Of a stretch of DNA of 64,000 nt, positions 41,684 through 49,477 are shown piece by piece. Position 1 is the first letter of the stretch; every line of letters begins with the position of its first letter. Source of the stretch: Lachnospiraceae bacterium (lineage in GTDB: Bacteria > Bacillota > Clostridia > Lachnospirales > Lachnospiraceae); NCBI GenBank assembly GCA_017394885.1, contig JAFPWO010000004.1, positions 1-64,000 on the forward strand. The letters are read 5' to 3'. Both the position numbers and the translations under genes were made by a program. Below the pieces are notes generated by a model. The model saw only the letters and a list, made by a program, of their open reading frames with translations. It did no database searches and was not told the origin of the DNA.

Positions 41684-42475
41684 ATGAATATCCTTCAGAT
41701 CACCGATCTGCATCTCTGTGAGGGCGGCGCCTTTGCTTTCGGCCGCGCCGACACGGCGCTTTCGCTTTCCCGGCTGACCGACTATATCCTGAGCCGGCCT
41801 TTTCCGGTCGATCTTGTTGCCGTAACGGGTGATATCTCCACCGACGGCTCCGCAGACTCTTACCGGCGCGCCTTCGGGGAACTGCAGCGTCTGCAGCGTC
41901 CTTTTTATATCACGCCGGGCAATCACGATGACCGGGAAGTCCTGCTGCGCGTTTACCGGGAATTCTGTCCGGAGCAGACGGCTGTCCGCTGGCCTTTTTA
42001 CTGCATTGAAAAAGACGAGATCGCTCTCGCCTTTCTGGATTCCTCTTCTCCCGGCCAATCCGGCGGATCGGTTTCGGATGAAGGCCTTCGCGCCTTGTCC
42101 GAAGCCGTCCAGCGTACGGAGAAGCCCTTCCTGCTCTTTCTGCACCACGCGCCGTTCCGGACGGGTTATACCGTGATGGACGAGCCCTTCCCGCAGGCAG
42201 AACGGATTCCGGAGATCTTAAAAGAGCGGCCCGGCTCCCTTATCTGCTGCGGCCACATTCACGCGGCTGTCCTGACCCACCGGCAGGGCGTCCCCGTCTT
42301 TGTGTGCCCGCCCGCCGCGATGCTGATGGAATTTGACCTTTCCGAAGCCGGTGGCGACGCCTTCTTTCTGGAACGGCCCTTTTTTGCCCTGCATCAGGTA
42401 AGCGGGGCGGGGATCGTCTCGCATATCGGGATGGTTCCGGCTTCTTCCGGCGATACAGGGCCGTACCGTTTCTGA
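41684..42475 (+). CDS. Metallophosphoesterase, class III cyclic-nucleotide phosphodiesterase-like
   Basis: A 263-aa two-metal phosphoesterase resembling CpdA. The ligand motifs appear in order: ITDLHL (D-x-H), VAVTGDIS (GD), PGNHDD (GNHD), LFLHHAP (H), and CCGHIHAAV (GHxH). This set is typical of class III cAMP phosphodiesterases, though many members hydrolyse other phosphoesters. GGAGG precedes the ATG. It is a single-gene unit facing the prs operon convergently with a 23-bp gap, so the actual substrate has no contextual support. Confidence 0.85.
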   Translation: MNILQITDLHLCEGGAFAFGRADTALSLSRLTDYILSRPFPVDLVAVTGDISTDGSADSYRRAFGELQRLQRPFYITPGNHDDREVLLRVYREFCPEQTAVRWPFYCIEKDEIALAFLDSSSPGQSGGSVSDEGLRALSEAVQRTEKPFLLFLHHAPFRTGYTVMDEPFPQAERIPEILKERPGSLICCGHIHAAVLTHRQGVPVFVCPPAAMLMEFDLSEAGGDAFFLERPFFALHQVSGAGIVSHIGMVPASSGDTGPYRF

Positions 42476-42498
42476 TCCGGGAAGAGCCCTTTGACCCG

Positions 42499-42960
42499 TC
42501 AGAGATTCTGCTCTATAATCTTTACCAGCCCGGACAGGCCGTTTTCGTCTTCTTCGGTGAAGCGGCCCGGCAGGGGGCTGTCCAGGTCCAGGACGCCGAT
42601 AACGGCGCCTTTTTCATTATGGACCGGCAGGACGATCTCCGAAGCCGAGGCCGCATCGCAGGCGATATGCCCCGGGAACGCGTGCACGTCCGCGACCCGC
42701 AGGACCGTATCCTGCTGCGCCGCGGTCCCGCAGACGCCCTTTCCGTATTCGATGCGGATGCAGGCCGGCCGGCCCTGGAAGGGGCCGAGGATCAGGACGT
42801 TTTCCCCGTCCTCTTCCCGGCTCAGGTAAAACCCGGCCCAGTTTAAGTCCGGCAGCACCTCGTAAAGAAGCGCTGCCGTATTGGACAGATTGGCCAGCCT
42901 GTACGGGACGCCGCCGATCAGCGCGTCCAGCTGCTGGGAAAGTGTTCTGTAATTCGTCAT
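42499..42960 (-). CDS. msrC: Free methionine-(R)-sulfoxide reductase, GAF domain
   Basis: A 153-aa GAF-fold enzyme that reduces free (not protein-bound) methionine-R-sulfoxide. The three cysteines of the family are present: Cys67 in GRPACIRIEYG, Cys77 in GKGVCGTAAQQ and Cys101 in HIACDAASASE. DLNWAGFYL and VIGVLDLDSPLPGRFTEED are also typical. The ATG overlaps the prs stop (ATGA), so it is translated with prs. The pairing has no obvious metabolic link. Confidence 0.9.
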   Translation of the reverse strand: MTNYRTLSQQLDALIGGVPYRLANLSNTAALLYEVLPDLNWAGFYLSREEDGENVLILGPFQGRPACIRIEYGKGVCGTAAQQDTVLRVADVHAFPGHIACDAASASEIVLPVHNEKGAVIGVLDLDSPLPGRFTEEDENGLSGLVKIIEQNL

Positions 42961-44093
42961 ATTCCCTCTGTCGTTTTCAGTTTGTTCTGGATCTTGTCGG
43001 AAGCGGTCATCAGCTTCTCCATGGAAGCATTGTGATTCAGCGTATCCACGACACTGGCCAGATATTCGCTCATATCCACGCTCGCGTAATATTCGCGGCG
43101 CAGGGTTTCCGGATCCTGATAAATCAGGTTCGTGGTCAGGACGTAATCAATAAGGCCTTCTTCGTGTGCCTTGTCGAAGCGTTCCATTCCCGCGGTAAAG
43201 AGGCCGAAGCTGGCGCAGGCGATCACCCGTTTGGCGCCGCGGGCCCGCAGCTGTTTGCCGACGTCGATGATGCTGTCGCCGGAGGCGATCATATCGTCTA
43301 CGACGATCGCGGTCTTGCCCTCGAGCGATTCGCCCAGATATTCATGGGCCACGATCGGGTTCTTGCCGCCCACGATCTGGGTATAGTCGCGGCGCTTGTA
43401 GAACATACTCACGTTCACGCCCAGCATGTTGGCAAAGTAGATCGCGCGCTCGACCGCGCCTTCGTCCGGGCTGATGATCAGCACGTGATCCTTGTCGAAC
43501 TGCTCATGCAGATCCAGATTGATCAGGGTCTTGATGAACTGATAGCTCGTGGGCAGGTTGTCAAAGCCGGCCAACGGGATCGCGTTGCAGATCCGCGGAT
43601 CGTGGGCGTCGAAGGTGATGATGTTGTCCACGCCCATGCCGACCAGCTCCTGCAGCACCATGGCGCAGTCCAACGATTCGCGGGTGGTCCGGCGGTGCTG
43701 GCGGCTCTCATACAGGAAAGGCATGACCACGTTGATGCGGTTGGGCTTGCCCGTGCAGGCCGCGATCACACGCTTCAGATTCATGTAATGATCATCCGGA
43801 GACATGGGATTGCTGTGGCCGTTCAGATCATATTCCATGTTGTAATTGCACACATCCACCATGATGTACAGATCATAGCCGCGTACGGTCTGCTTCAGCA
43901 TGGCTTTCGCTTCCCCGCCGCTGTAGCGGGTGATCTCCACGTCGATCAGGTACGAATCCTCTACATAACCGGCCTGCTGCGTTTCCCGGCCCGCGCGCCA
44001 GGCGACCAGATAGGCATTGACCTGCTTCGCCAGTTTCTCACAGCCGGGCAGCGCCACGATCCCCAGCGGTCCGAAGTGTTTTTTTGCTTCCAT
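42957..44093 (-). CDS. prs: Ribose-phosphate pyrophosphokinase
   Basis: A 378-aa PRPP synthetase-family protein, making PRPP from ribose-5-phosphate and ATP for nucleotides, His and Trp. It shows VMPFLYESRQHRRTTRESLD (catalytic flexible-loop region), ITFDAHDPRICNAIP, a pyrophosphate-binding segment IISPDEGAVERAIYFANML and the PRPP loop TAIVVDDMIASGDSIIDVG. It is longer than the classical 315-aa enzyme, with an extended N-terminus and inserts; this long form is common in Clostridia. The start is the ATG after GAGAGG (MEAKKHFGPL). Confidence 0.9.
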   Translation of the reverse strand: MEAKKHFGPLGIVALPGCEKLAKQVNAYLVAWRAGRETQQAGYVEDSYLIDVEITRYSGGEAKAMLKQTVRGYDLYIMVDVCNYNMEYDLNGHSNPMSPDDHYMNLKRVIAACTGKPNRINVVMPFLYESRQHRRTTRESLDCAMVLQELVGMGVDNIITFDAHDPRICNAIPLAGFDNLPTSYQFIKTLINLDLHEQFDKDHVLIISPDEGAVERAIYFANMLGVNVSMFYKRRDYTQIVGGKNPIVAHEYLGESLEGKTAIVVDDMIASGDSIIDVGKQLRARGAKRVIACASFGLFTAGMERFDKAHEEGLIDYVLTTNLIYQDPETLRREYYASVDMSEYLASVVDTLNHNASMEKLMTASDKIQNKLKTTEGI

Positions 44094-44133
44094 CCCTAAC
44101 CTCTCTGTTATCTTGATCGGTGTTACTATGTTT

Positions 44134-44162
44134 ATTGTACCGCATCCCCTGCGGCTTGTCAC
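44134..44162 (-). promoter_or_regulatory. prs promoter
   Basis: Minus strand: GTGACA, 17 bases, TACAAT, 40 bases before the prs start. Confidence 0.65.
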
Positions 44163-44189
44163 CTAAGAATCCGAAAAACAGGACCGCTT

Positions 44190-45176
44190 TTATCGTTTTT
44201 CCGTCAGTTTTGCCTGGCGGATATCCCGGCCGGCAAAACGCAGGATCCGGTAATCGTCCAGGATCCGGCTCACGACCCGCTCCGAATACTGTTCCGAAAG
44301 CTGATTCAGATTCAGATTCGTGGAGATGACCGTGCTGCGGCCTTTCAGTCCCCGCTCATTGACGGTACGGAAAAGGGCCGAGCGGCTGAATTTATTGGGC
44401 ACTTCCATGCCCAGATCGTCCAGGATCAGCAGGTCCGCGCTTTCCAGCGCTTCCCCGAAGGGGCCGTCCCCGGCTTCTTCCCCGAAGGCCTGCGCCGCGA
44501 GGCTGTCAAAATACTCCGCCGCGGTCAGATACAGGACCGCGAAGCCTTCTTCCATCAGTGCGCCGGCAATGGCATTGCAAAGGAAGGTCTTTCCGGTACC
44601 GACCGGCCCGGTAAGCAGGAGATTCCCGCCCTTTTCCTCAAACTTTGCGGCAAAGGCTTTTGCCGCCGCCAGATTCTGCGCGGCGATCTGCCGGCTGGTC
44701 TTGCCCTGGAACTCCGGCAGGGGCTTCTCCTCATACCATTTCAGGGAGAAATCCGAAAAGCGCTCCCGGCTTACCCGCGCCCACAGCGGGGAATGGCTGT
44801 ACAGTCTGCTCAGGACCGTTTTCCGGAAGCATCGGCACTTTTCTCCGTCCACATAGCCGGTATCTCGGCAGATCGGACAGGTATAGCGCGGCTCCAGGTA
44901 ATCCTCCGGCAGGCCCGCCTGCTGAAGGACGGCTGCTTTCTCCCGCGTGATCGCCTGAAGCCTCTCCGTCAGCGCTTCGGCTCGGGCTGACTCCCCCTTC
45001 AGGGAAAGCTTCATCTTCTCCCAGCCAAGCTCCAGCCGCTCCGCATCCAGGGCGCGGTAAGCCGGGAGGGTCCGCAGAAGCTCCCTCTCCCGGTCCATTG
45101 CGGCTTCCTGCGCCTCGCTCCGGCGGCTTTGATAGATCCGCATCACTTCCTGATACTGTTCATTCGTCAGCGGCAT
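44190..45176 (-). CDS. dnaI: DnaC/DnaI-type replicative helicase loader
   Basis: A 328-aa AAA+ protein that would load the DnaB-type helicase at replication origins. The N-terminal 95 residues are helical, with Glu/Arg-rich coiled character. A zinc-finger-like CPICRDTGYVDGEKCRC follows (about 99-115). The ATPase has Walker A GPVGTGKTFLCNA (about 190), Walker B LLILDDLGME (about 245) and sensor TVISTNLNLNQL with Arg finger region SERVVSRIL. It lies 11 bases after the DnaD-like gene, the usual Firmicutes arrangement. GAGG precedes the ATG. Confidence 0.9.
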   Translation of the reverse strand: MPLTNEQYQEVMRIYQSRRSEAQEAAMDRERELLRTLPAYRALDAERLELGWEKMKLSLKGESARAEALTERLQAITREKAAVLQQAGLPEDYLEPRYTCPICRDTGYVDGEKCRCFRKTVLSRLYSHSPLWARVSRERFSDFSLKWYEEKPLPEFQGKTSRQIAAQNLAAAKAFAAKFEEKGGNLLLTGPVGTGKTFLCNAIAGALMEEGFAVLYLTAAEYFDSLAAQAFGEEAGDGPFGEALESADLLILDDLGMEVPNKFSRSALFRTVNERGLKGRSTVISTNLNLNQLSEQYSERVVSRILDDYRILRFAGRDIRQAKLTEKR

Positions 45177-45187
45177 AGGTCTTTCCT

Positions 45188-46303
45188 CTATAAGCCGATC
45201 TCGCTCAGCAGGGCGTCGTAATCGGTGCCGCGCTGGGTGAAGTTGAAGTCATTTTTCGCGTTCTTCCGGCCGGCCGTGCTGCGGGCAGCCGGCTTTTCCG
45301 CCTCCGCTTCGCTGGCTTTTTCCTGCAGCTGCGCAAGCGATGAGATGCCCGCGGTTTTCCATCGCTGGAGGATCGCTTCCGCGTAGGCAAAGCTCGGATC
45401 GCTGATGGTGCGCACCGTGCGGGCGCAGGCCTCCAGGATCATCTCCATCGGCATGCCGAACCGGTCCATCCAGCCATCGACCCGCTTCTTTTCCTCGTCG
45501 GTGAGCTGGCGGTTCGTCAGGCCGAAGGCCTTGCGGACCCGCGGATAATCGCTCGCGTAGCGGCGCAGATCCTCCTTAAAGGCCTCCAGCGTACACTTGC
45601 CCTCTTCGTGGAGGCGCAGGGCGATGGACTCGATATACCGGATGTCCCGGTGGCCGTCTTCCACGCAGCATTCCACGAGGTACTCCAGCGCGTCGCCGGG
45701 GAGCTTCAGGCTGTCATACAGATACGCGAGGCGTTCCGTATCCGTGCCGCTTAAGGTCTTCTTCAGGTACTGCTCCGTCGCGAAGATCAGCTGGCTGAAG
45801 CTTTCATCCTTCTCTTTCATGCGCAGGACCTGGACCGCAGAGTATTTCTTCTTCGGAAGCGCAGTATTTCCCTCCGACGGTTTTTCCCCGGACGGCGGTG
45901 CGGCCTCCTCTGCCTTTCCGGCAGCCGGGGCGGCGGCTTCTTTCTCAGGCGCTTTATCCTTTCCCGGCGCCGCTTCATCCGACGGCGGCAGGAGCGGTTC
46001 CTCTTCCGCGGCCTTTTTCGGCTGCACCGGAAGGAAAGCGACCCCCTCCAGATGGCCTTCTCCGTCGCACTGCAGCCGGATCAGCCCTTCGCGGGACCAG
46101 TACTTTAAGGCGCGCAGAACGGCCTTGTCCGTCATTTCCAGCTGCTCCGCCAGCGCCGCAAGCGTCAGCTCGCCCTGCTCCGAAACGCGCAGCAAATACA
46201 GGTACGTTTTCACGTACTCCCCATTTGCCTTCACCATATAATCATCTATAAAAGCATGAGGGACCGCCGTCCATCCTGCTGCCAGTCCGTTATCTACCCG
46301 CAT
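45188..46303 (-). CDS. dnaD: DnaD-domain replication initiation protein
   Basis: A 371-aa protein of the DnaD/DnaB primosome family. N-terminal winged helix (about 1-100: YVKTYLYLLRVSEQGELTLA, then ALAEQLEMTDKAVLRALKYW). A Pro/Ala/Glu-rich linker spans about 110-160. The two DnaD-like C-terminal domains follow, the second ending with DPSFAYAEAILQRWKTAGI, the YxxxI motif region. A basic tail RSTAGRKNAKNDFNF follows. The start is the ATG after GGAGG (MRVDNGLAAG). It is transcribed with the helicase loader. Three near-consensus DnaA boxes lie just upstream, at the 3' end of murC. Confidence 0.88.
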   Translation of the reverse strand: MRVDNGLAAGWTAVPHAFIDDYMVKANGEYVKTYLYLLRVSEQGELTLAALAEQLEMTDKAVLRALKYWSREGLIRLQCDGEGHLEGVAFLPVQPKKAAEEEPLLPPSDEAAPGKDKAPEKEAAAPAAGKAEEAAPPSGEKPSEGNTALPKKKYSAVQVLRMKEKDESFSQLIFATEQYLKKTLSGTDTERLAYLYDSLKLPGDALEYLVECCVEDGHRDIRYIESIALRLHEEGKCTLEAFKEDLRRYASDYPRVRKAFGLTNRQLTDEEKKRVDGWMDRFGMPMEMILEACARTVRTISDPSFAYAEAILQRWKTAGISSLAQLQEKASEAEAEKPAARSTAGRKNAKNDFNFTQRGTDYDALLSEIGL

Positions 46304-46333
46304 AACCCAAAAACCTCCGCGCCGTAGGTCCTC

Positions 46334-46361
46334 AGTATAACATACCTGAAAATCTTTGCAA
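46334..46361 (-). promoter_or_regulatory. dnaD-dnaI promoter
   Basis: Minus strand: TTGCAA, 16 bases, extended TGT-TATACT, about 30 bases before the start codon. Confidence 0.65.
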
Positions 46362-46388
46362 GATGCCCCCAAGGCCCGGAAGCGGCGC

Positions 46389-46465
46389 TGTGGATACGGT
46401 GGATAAAGTGGAAAAGATCAAAAAACCGCGCAGCTGCGCGGTTTTTGGGTTCCGGGTTCTCCACA
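46389..46465. promoter_or_regulatory. Cluster of three DnaA-box-like sites
   Basis: TGTGGATAC (46389-46397), GGTGGATAA (46398-46406) and TTCTCCACA (46457-46465) each match the DnaA box TTATCCACA, in one or other orientation, at eight of nine positions. They flank the murC terminator and lie 30-125 bases upstream of the dnaD promoter. Confidence 0.45.
46421..46446. terminator. murC terminator, perfect palindrome
   Basis: AAAAACCGCGCAG and its exact complement form a 26-bp palindrome, ending in T-runs on both strands, 23 bases past the murC stop. Confidence 0.9.
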
Positions 46466-46469
46466 GGCC

Positions 46470-47882
46470 TCAGAGCGTCTTGGAAGTGGATGATGTGCAT
46501 AAGTCCGAAGCGACCAGCGCATCTGCCACTAAATCCACGTTTCCGCAACCGGTAGTTATCAACATGTCGCCGTTGGATGAATTTTCCAATAAAAATTTTA
46601 CGATTTCATCAAATCCCGGGAAATAATAGGCTTCAACGCCCCGTGCGAGCAGCGCGTCCCGCAGCTGGGAGGAGTGAACCCCCAGATCATCGGTCTCCCG
46701 CGCCGGCATGATGTCGGATAAAACGACCCGGTCATAGTTCGAAAGCACGTCCACGAACTCGTTGAAGAGCGTCTTGGTCCGGCTGAAGGTATACGGCTGG
46801 AAGATGCAGGTCAGACGGTACGGGTAGCGTCTGGCCACTTCATAGGTCGCCTGGATCTCTTCCGGATGGTGGCCGAAATCATCCATGACCACGATATCCT
46901 CGCGCAGGATCCCGCGCTTTTCAAAGCGGCGGTGCACGCCTTTAAAACGTTCCAGTCCGCGCTTGACGGCCTCGAACGGAATGCCGTCCTCCAGTGCCGC
47001 GGCGCCGGCGGCCAGGGCGTTCGTCACGTTGTGCTCGCCCGGGACATCCAGCTCGATGCGGCCCAGGCAAGTATCGCCTTTATAAAAGTCGAAGCGGCCG
47101 AGGCCGAGCTTTGTCTCTTCGATATTCAGCGCCCGGTAGTCATCGGTCTCCTTCCGGCCCACGTACACCACGCGGCAGCGGACGCCGTCCAGCACCTCCT
47201 CCAGCTTTTCGATATCGCTTTCCACGACCAGCACGCCGTCTTCGTCGATATTCATCGCGAACTGCCGGAAGGAACGCCGCATATTCTCCATGGTATGGAA
47301 GAATTCCATGTGGTCCGCGCGGATATTTAAGATGATCCCCACATGCGGATACATCTCCAGAAAGCTGTTGGAATACTCACAGGCCTCGCCCACGAAATAG
47401 GGGCTTTGCCCCACGCGCAGATTCCCGCCGATGCTTTCCTGCAGCCCGCCGATGGAGACGGTCGGGTCCGCGTCGGCCGCCAGCAGGATCTCCGTGACCA
47501 TGCCGGTCGTCGTAGTCTTGCCGTGTGTGCCGGCCACCCCGTAGGAATCCGTATAGCAGGCCATGAACTGCCCCAGCATCTGGGCCCGGTTTAAGATCGG
47601 AAGGCCCTTTTCCACGGCCGCGATATACTCCGGATTGTCCGGATGCACCGCTGCGGTATTGACGCAGAAATCGATGCCGTCCACGATATTTTCCGCGCAC
47701 TGGCCGATCTTGATATCCGCGCCGAGGCTGCGCAGCCGCAGCGTATTCTTGCATTCGGCCTTGTCCGAGCCGCTGACCTTAAAGCCTCTGCCGAGCAGAT
47801 ACTGTGCCAGACCGCTCATGCTGATCCCGCCGATCCCCATGAAATGAGCCCATCCGGGCTTATTGAAATCAATTTTATACAT
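46470..47882 (-). CDS. murC: UDP-N-acetylmuramate-L-alanine ligase
   Basis: A 470-aa Mur ligase that adds L-Ala to UDP-MurNAc in peptidoglycan precursor synthesis. Features: N-terminal MGIGGISMSGLAQYLLGRGF, ATP loop GVAGTHGKTTTTGMV, EACEYSNSFLEMYPHVGIIL, NIRADHMEFF, and the C-terminal DDFGHHPEEIQATYEVAR then IFQPYTFSRTKTLFNEF. Full length. It lies five bases after queT and thus probably shares the preQ1-controlled transcript. A separate promoter for murC was not found; a translation-acting riboswitch upstream of queT would not have to affect murC. Confidence 0.95.
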   Translation of the reverse strand: MYKIDFNKPGWAHFMGIGGISMSGLAQYLLGRGFKVSGSDKAECKNTLRLRSLGADIKIGQCAENIVDGIDFCVNTAAVHPDNPEYIAAVEKGLPILNRAQMLGQFMACYTDSYGVAGTHGKTTTTGMVTEILLAADADPTVSIGGLQESIGGNLRVGQSPYFVGEACEYSNSFLEMYPHVGIILNIRADHMEFFHTMENMRRSFRQFAMNIDEDGVLVVESDIEKLEEVLDGVRCRVVYVGRKETDDYRALNIEETKLGLGRFDFYKGDTCLGRIELDVPGEHNVTNALAAGAAALEDGIPFEAVKRGLERFKGVHRRFEKRGILREDIVVMDDFGHHPEEIQATYEVARRYPYRLTCIFQPYTFSRTKTLFNEFVDVLSNYDRVVLSDIMPARETDDLGVHSSQLRDALLARGVEAYYFPGFDEIVKFLLENSSNGDMLITTGCGNVDLVADALVASDLCTSSTSKTL

Positions 47883-47887
47883 AGTCT

Positions 47888-48382
47888 TTATTCCTCATCT
47901 CCGGTATTTTCCGGAGGAAATATCCGTTTTTCTTTCTCCAGCGCGTAGCGCAGGATCGAGCCGAGTATCAGGACGGAAACGATCTCTCCCGCGCAGACGG
48001 TCAGCATAAAGAACCAGATCGTTCCTTCCAGCCCGTAGGCAAACTTCAGCACGAAAGGAATGATCAGGGTGTTGCTGAGCACCGGCGGAAGGAGCGCCAG
48101 GGCTTTCGGCTTTGCCTTGCGCAGAAGCCTTGTCCCGATCGCCCCGATCAAAGTTGCCAGCGTCCCGAAAATGACGTCCCAGACCGCGCCGCCCGAAAGG
48201 AGATTGAATAAAAAGCACCCGATGGTCACCCCGGGGATGCCCGCCGCCGTGAATACGGGAAGGACGCACAGCGCTTCTCCGACCCGGCACTGGATCGCCC
48301 CGGAAGCCAGGGGCAGGACCAGAAAACATAACGCAACATAAAGCGCGGCGATCATGCCGGCTTCGGCAACTTTTCTCTTCAT
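47888..48382 (-). CDS. queT: QueT, ECF transporter substrate-binding subunit for a queuosine precursor
   Basis: A 164-aa membrane protein with about five helices, of the QueT family. It is the substrate-specific component of an energy-coupling-factor importer, probably for preQ1, preQ0 or queuine. Typical segments are EAGMIAALYVALCFLVLPLA, IQCRVGEALCVLPVFTAAGI and GCFLFNLLSGGAVWDVIFGT. The preQ1-I riboswitch directly upstream supports the ligand. The shared ATPase and EcfT components are not in the window. It precedes murC by five bases. Confidence 0.92.
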   Translation of the reverse strand: MKRKVAEAGMIAALYVALCFLVLPLASGAIQCRVGEALCVLPVFTAAGIPGVTIGCFLFNLLSGGAVWDVIFGTLATLIGAIGTRLLRKAKPKALALLPPVLSNTLIIPFVLKFAYGLEGTIWFFMLTVCAGEIVSVLILGSILRYALEKEKRIFPPENTGDEE

Positions 48383-48392
48383 AAATTGTAAT

Positions 48393-48434
48393 TTCCTTAG
48401 TTTTGTTTAACGTCAGGATGGTTTCGAACTGACG
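48393..48434 (-). promoter_or_regulatory. preQ1-I riboswitch
   Basis: On the minus strand the RNA reads CGUCAG, loop UUCGAAACCAUC, CUGACG, then UUAAACAAAACUAAGGAAAU. This is the preQ1-I pattern: a short P1 hairpin with a C-containing loop and an A-rich tail folding back as an H-type pseudoknot. The tail contains the AAGGA ribosome binding site of queT (11 bases before AUG), so preQ1 should block translation. The transcript would begin almost exactly at P1. Confidence 0.92.
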
Positions 48435-48439
48435 GAGAT

Positions 48440-48468
48440 ATCATACACTCTTTTTCTGTGTAAAACAA
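48440..48468 (-). promoter_or_regulatory. queT-murC promoter
   Basis: Minus strand: TTGTTT, 17 bases, TATGAT. The predicted start (about 48433) coincides with the first stem of the riboswitch. Confidence 0.7.
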
Positions 48469-48516
48469 GTCCCCCCGGCCCTCTTCGAAAGATTCCGTAG
48501 ATTTTTCCTTCCCGCT

Positions 48517-48526
48517 TTGCTATGAT
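48517..48526 (+). promoter_or_regulatory. Extended -10 of the methyltransferase gene
   Basis: TTGCTATGAT, a TGn-extended -10 without a good -35, 23 bases before the start codon at 48549. Confidence 0.5.
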
Positions 48527-48548
48527 AGAGTGAAAGAGAGGAAGCATC

Positions 48549-49430
48549 ATGTTACTGGCTGATCAATGGAAAGAATATGAAGTGCTGGATACCGCGGACG
48601 GAGAAAAGCTGGAGCGCTGGGGGGATTATACCCTCATCCGGCCGGATCCGCAGGTCATCTGGAGCGGAGAAAAGACGCTGCCCGGCTGGAGAAGTCCGAA
48701 CGCGCACTATCACCGCAGCAGCAAAGGCGGCGGGGAGTGGGAGTTTTTCGATCTGCCCGACGAGTGGGCCCTGCATTACCGGGAGCTGACTTTTCACCTC
48801 AAGCCGTTTAAATTCAAGCACACCGGGCTCTTTCCGGAGCAGGCCGTCAACTGGGACTGGTTTTCCGCGCTCATCCGGAATGCCGGCCGGCCGGTCAATG
48901 TTTTAAATCTTTTCGCCTATACCGGCGGCGCGACGCTCGCCGCGGCCGTAGCTGGCGCTTCGGTCACACATGTGGACGCCGCCAAAGGCATGGTCGCCTG
49001 GGCAAAAGAAAACGCAAAATCCAGCGGCCTGGAGGAAGCCCCCATCCGCTGGATCGTGGATGACTGTATGAAATTCGTGGAGCGGGAAGGACGCCGCGGC
49101 AAGACCTATGATGCCGTCATCATGGATCCGCCCTCCTACGGACGCGGCCCCAAGGGCGAACTCTGGAAGCTGGAAGATACGGTGCATCCGCTGATCCGGG
49201 CCTGTACGCAGATCCTGAGTAAAGACCCACTCTTTTTCCTCATCAATTCCTACACGACCGGGCTGCAGCCGGGCGTCCTGGCTTACTTTTTAAAAACCGA
49301 ACTGCAGAGCTGCTATGGCGGCAAAGTTCAGGCGGACGAAGTCGGACTGCCCGTCAGCGGGACAAAGGCTGCCCGGGAGCTGGGACTGGTCCTGCCCTGC
49401 GGCGCAGCCGGAAGGTGGGAGAGACAGTAA
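48549..49430 (+). CDS. Class I SAM-dependent methyltransferase, RlmI/RlmK-like
   Basis: A 293-aa protein with a Rossmann methyltransferase core related to the C-terminal half of the 23S rRNA m5C enzyme RlmI. SAM motif I region VLNLFAYTGGATLAAAVAGA (about 118-137), acidic ribose contact THVDAAKGMVAWAKENA, and motif IV VIMDPPSYGRGPKGELW (about 196-212). It lacks the N-terminal PUA domain of RlmI and has instead about 100 residues with LIRPDPQVIW and YHRSSKGGGEWEFFDLP. An RNA target is likely from the family, but the site is unknown. The short spacing from an AGAGAGGAAGC site supports the ATG. Confidence 0.82.
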   Translation: MLLADQWKEYEVLDTADGEKLERWGDYTLIRPDPQVIWSGEKTLPGWRSPNAHYHRSSKGGGEWEFFDLPDEWALHYRELTFHLKPFKFKHTGLFPEQAVNWDWFSALIRNAGRPVNVLNLFAYTGGATLAAAVAGASVTHVDAAKGMVAWAKENAKSSGLEEAPIRWIVDDCMKFVEREGRRGKTYDAVIMDPPSYGRGPKGELWKLEDTVHPLIRACTQILSKDPLFFLINSYTTGLQPGVLAYFLKTELQSCYGGKVQADEVGLPVSGTKAARELGLVLPCGAAGRWERQ

Positions 49431-49469
49431 AAAGCAGGCGGACGGTTTTCAGCCGTCCGCCTGCTTTTT
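49429..49469. terminator. Bidirectional terminator
   Basis: A 17-bp perfect stem including A5/T5 ends (core GCAGGCGGACGG) between the convergent methyltransferase and the large surface-protein gene. Confidence 0.93.
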
Positions 49470-49477
49470 AACTGATA

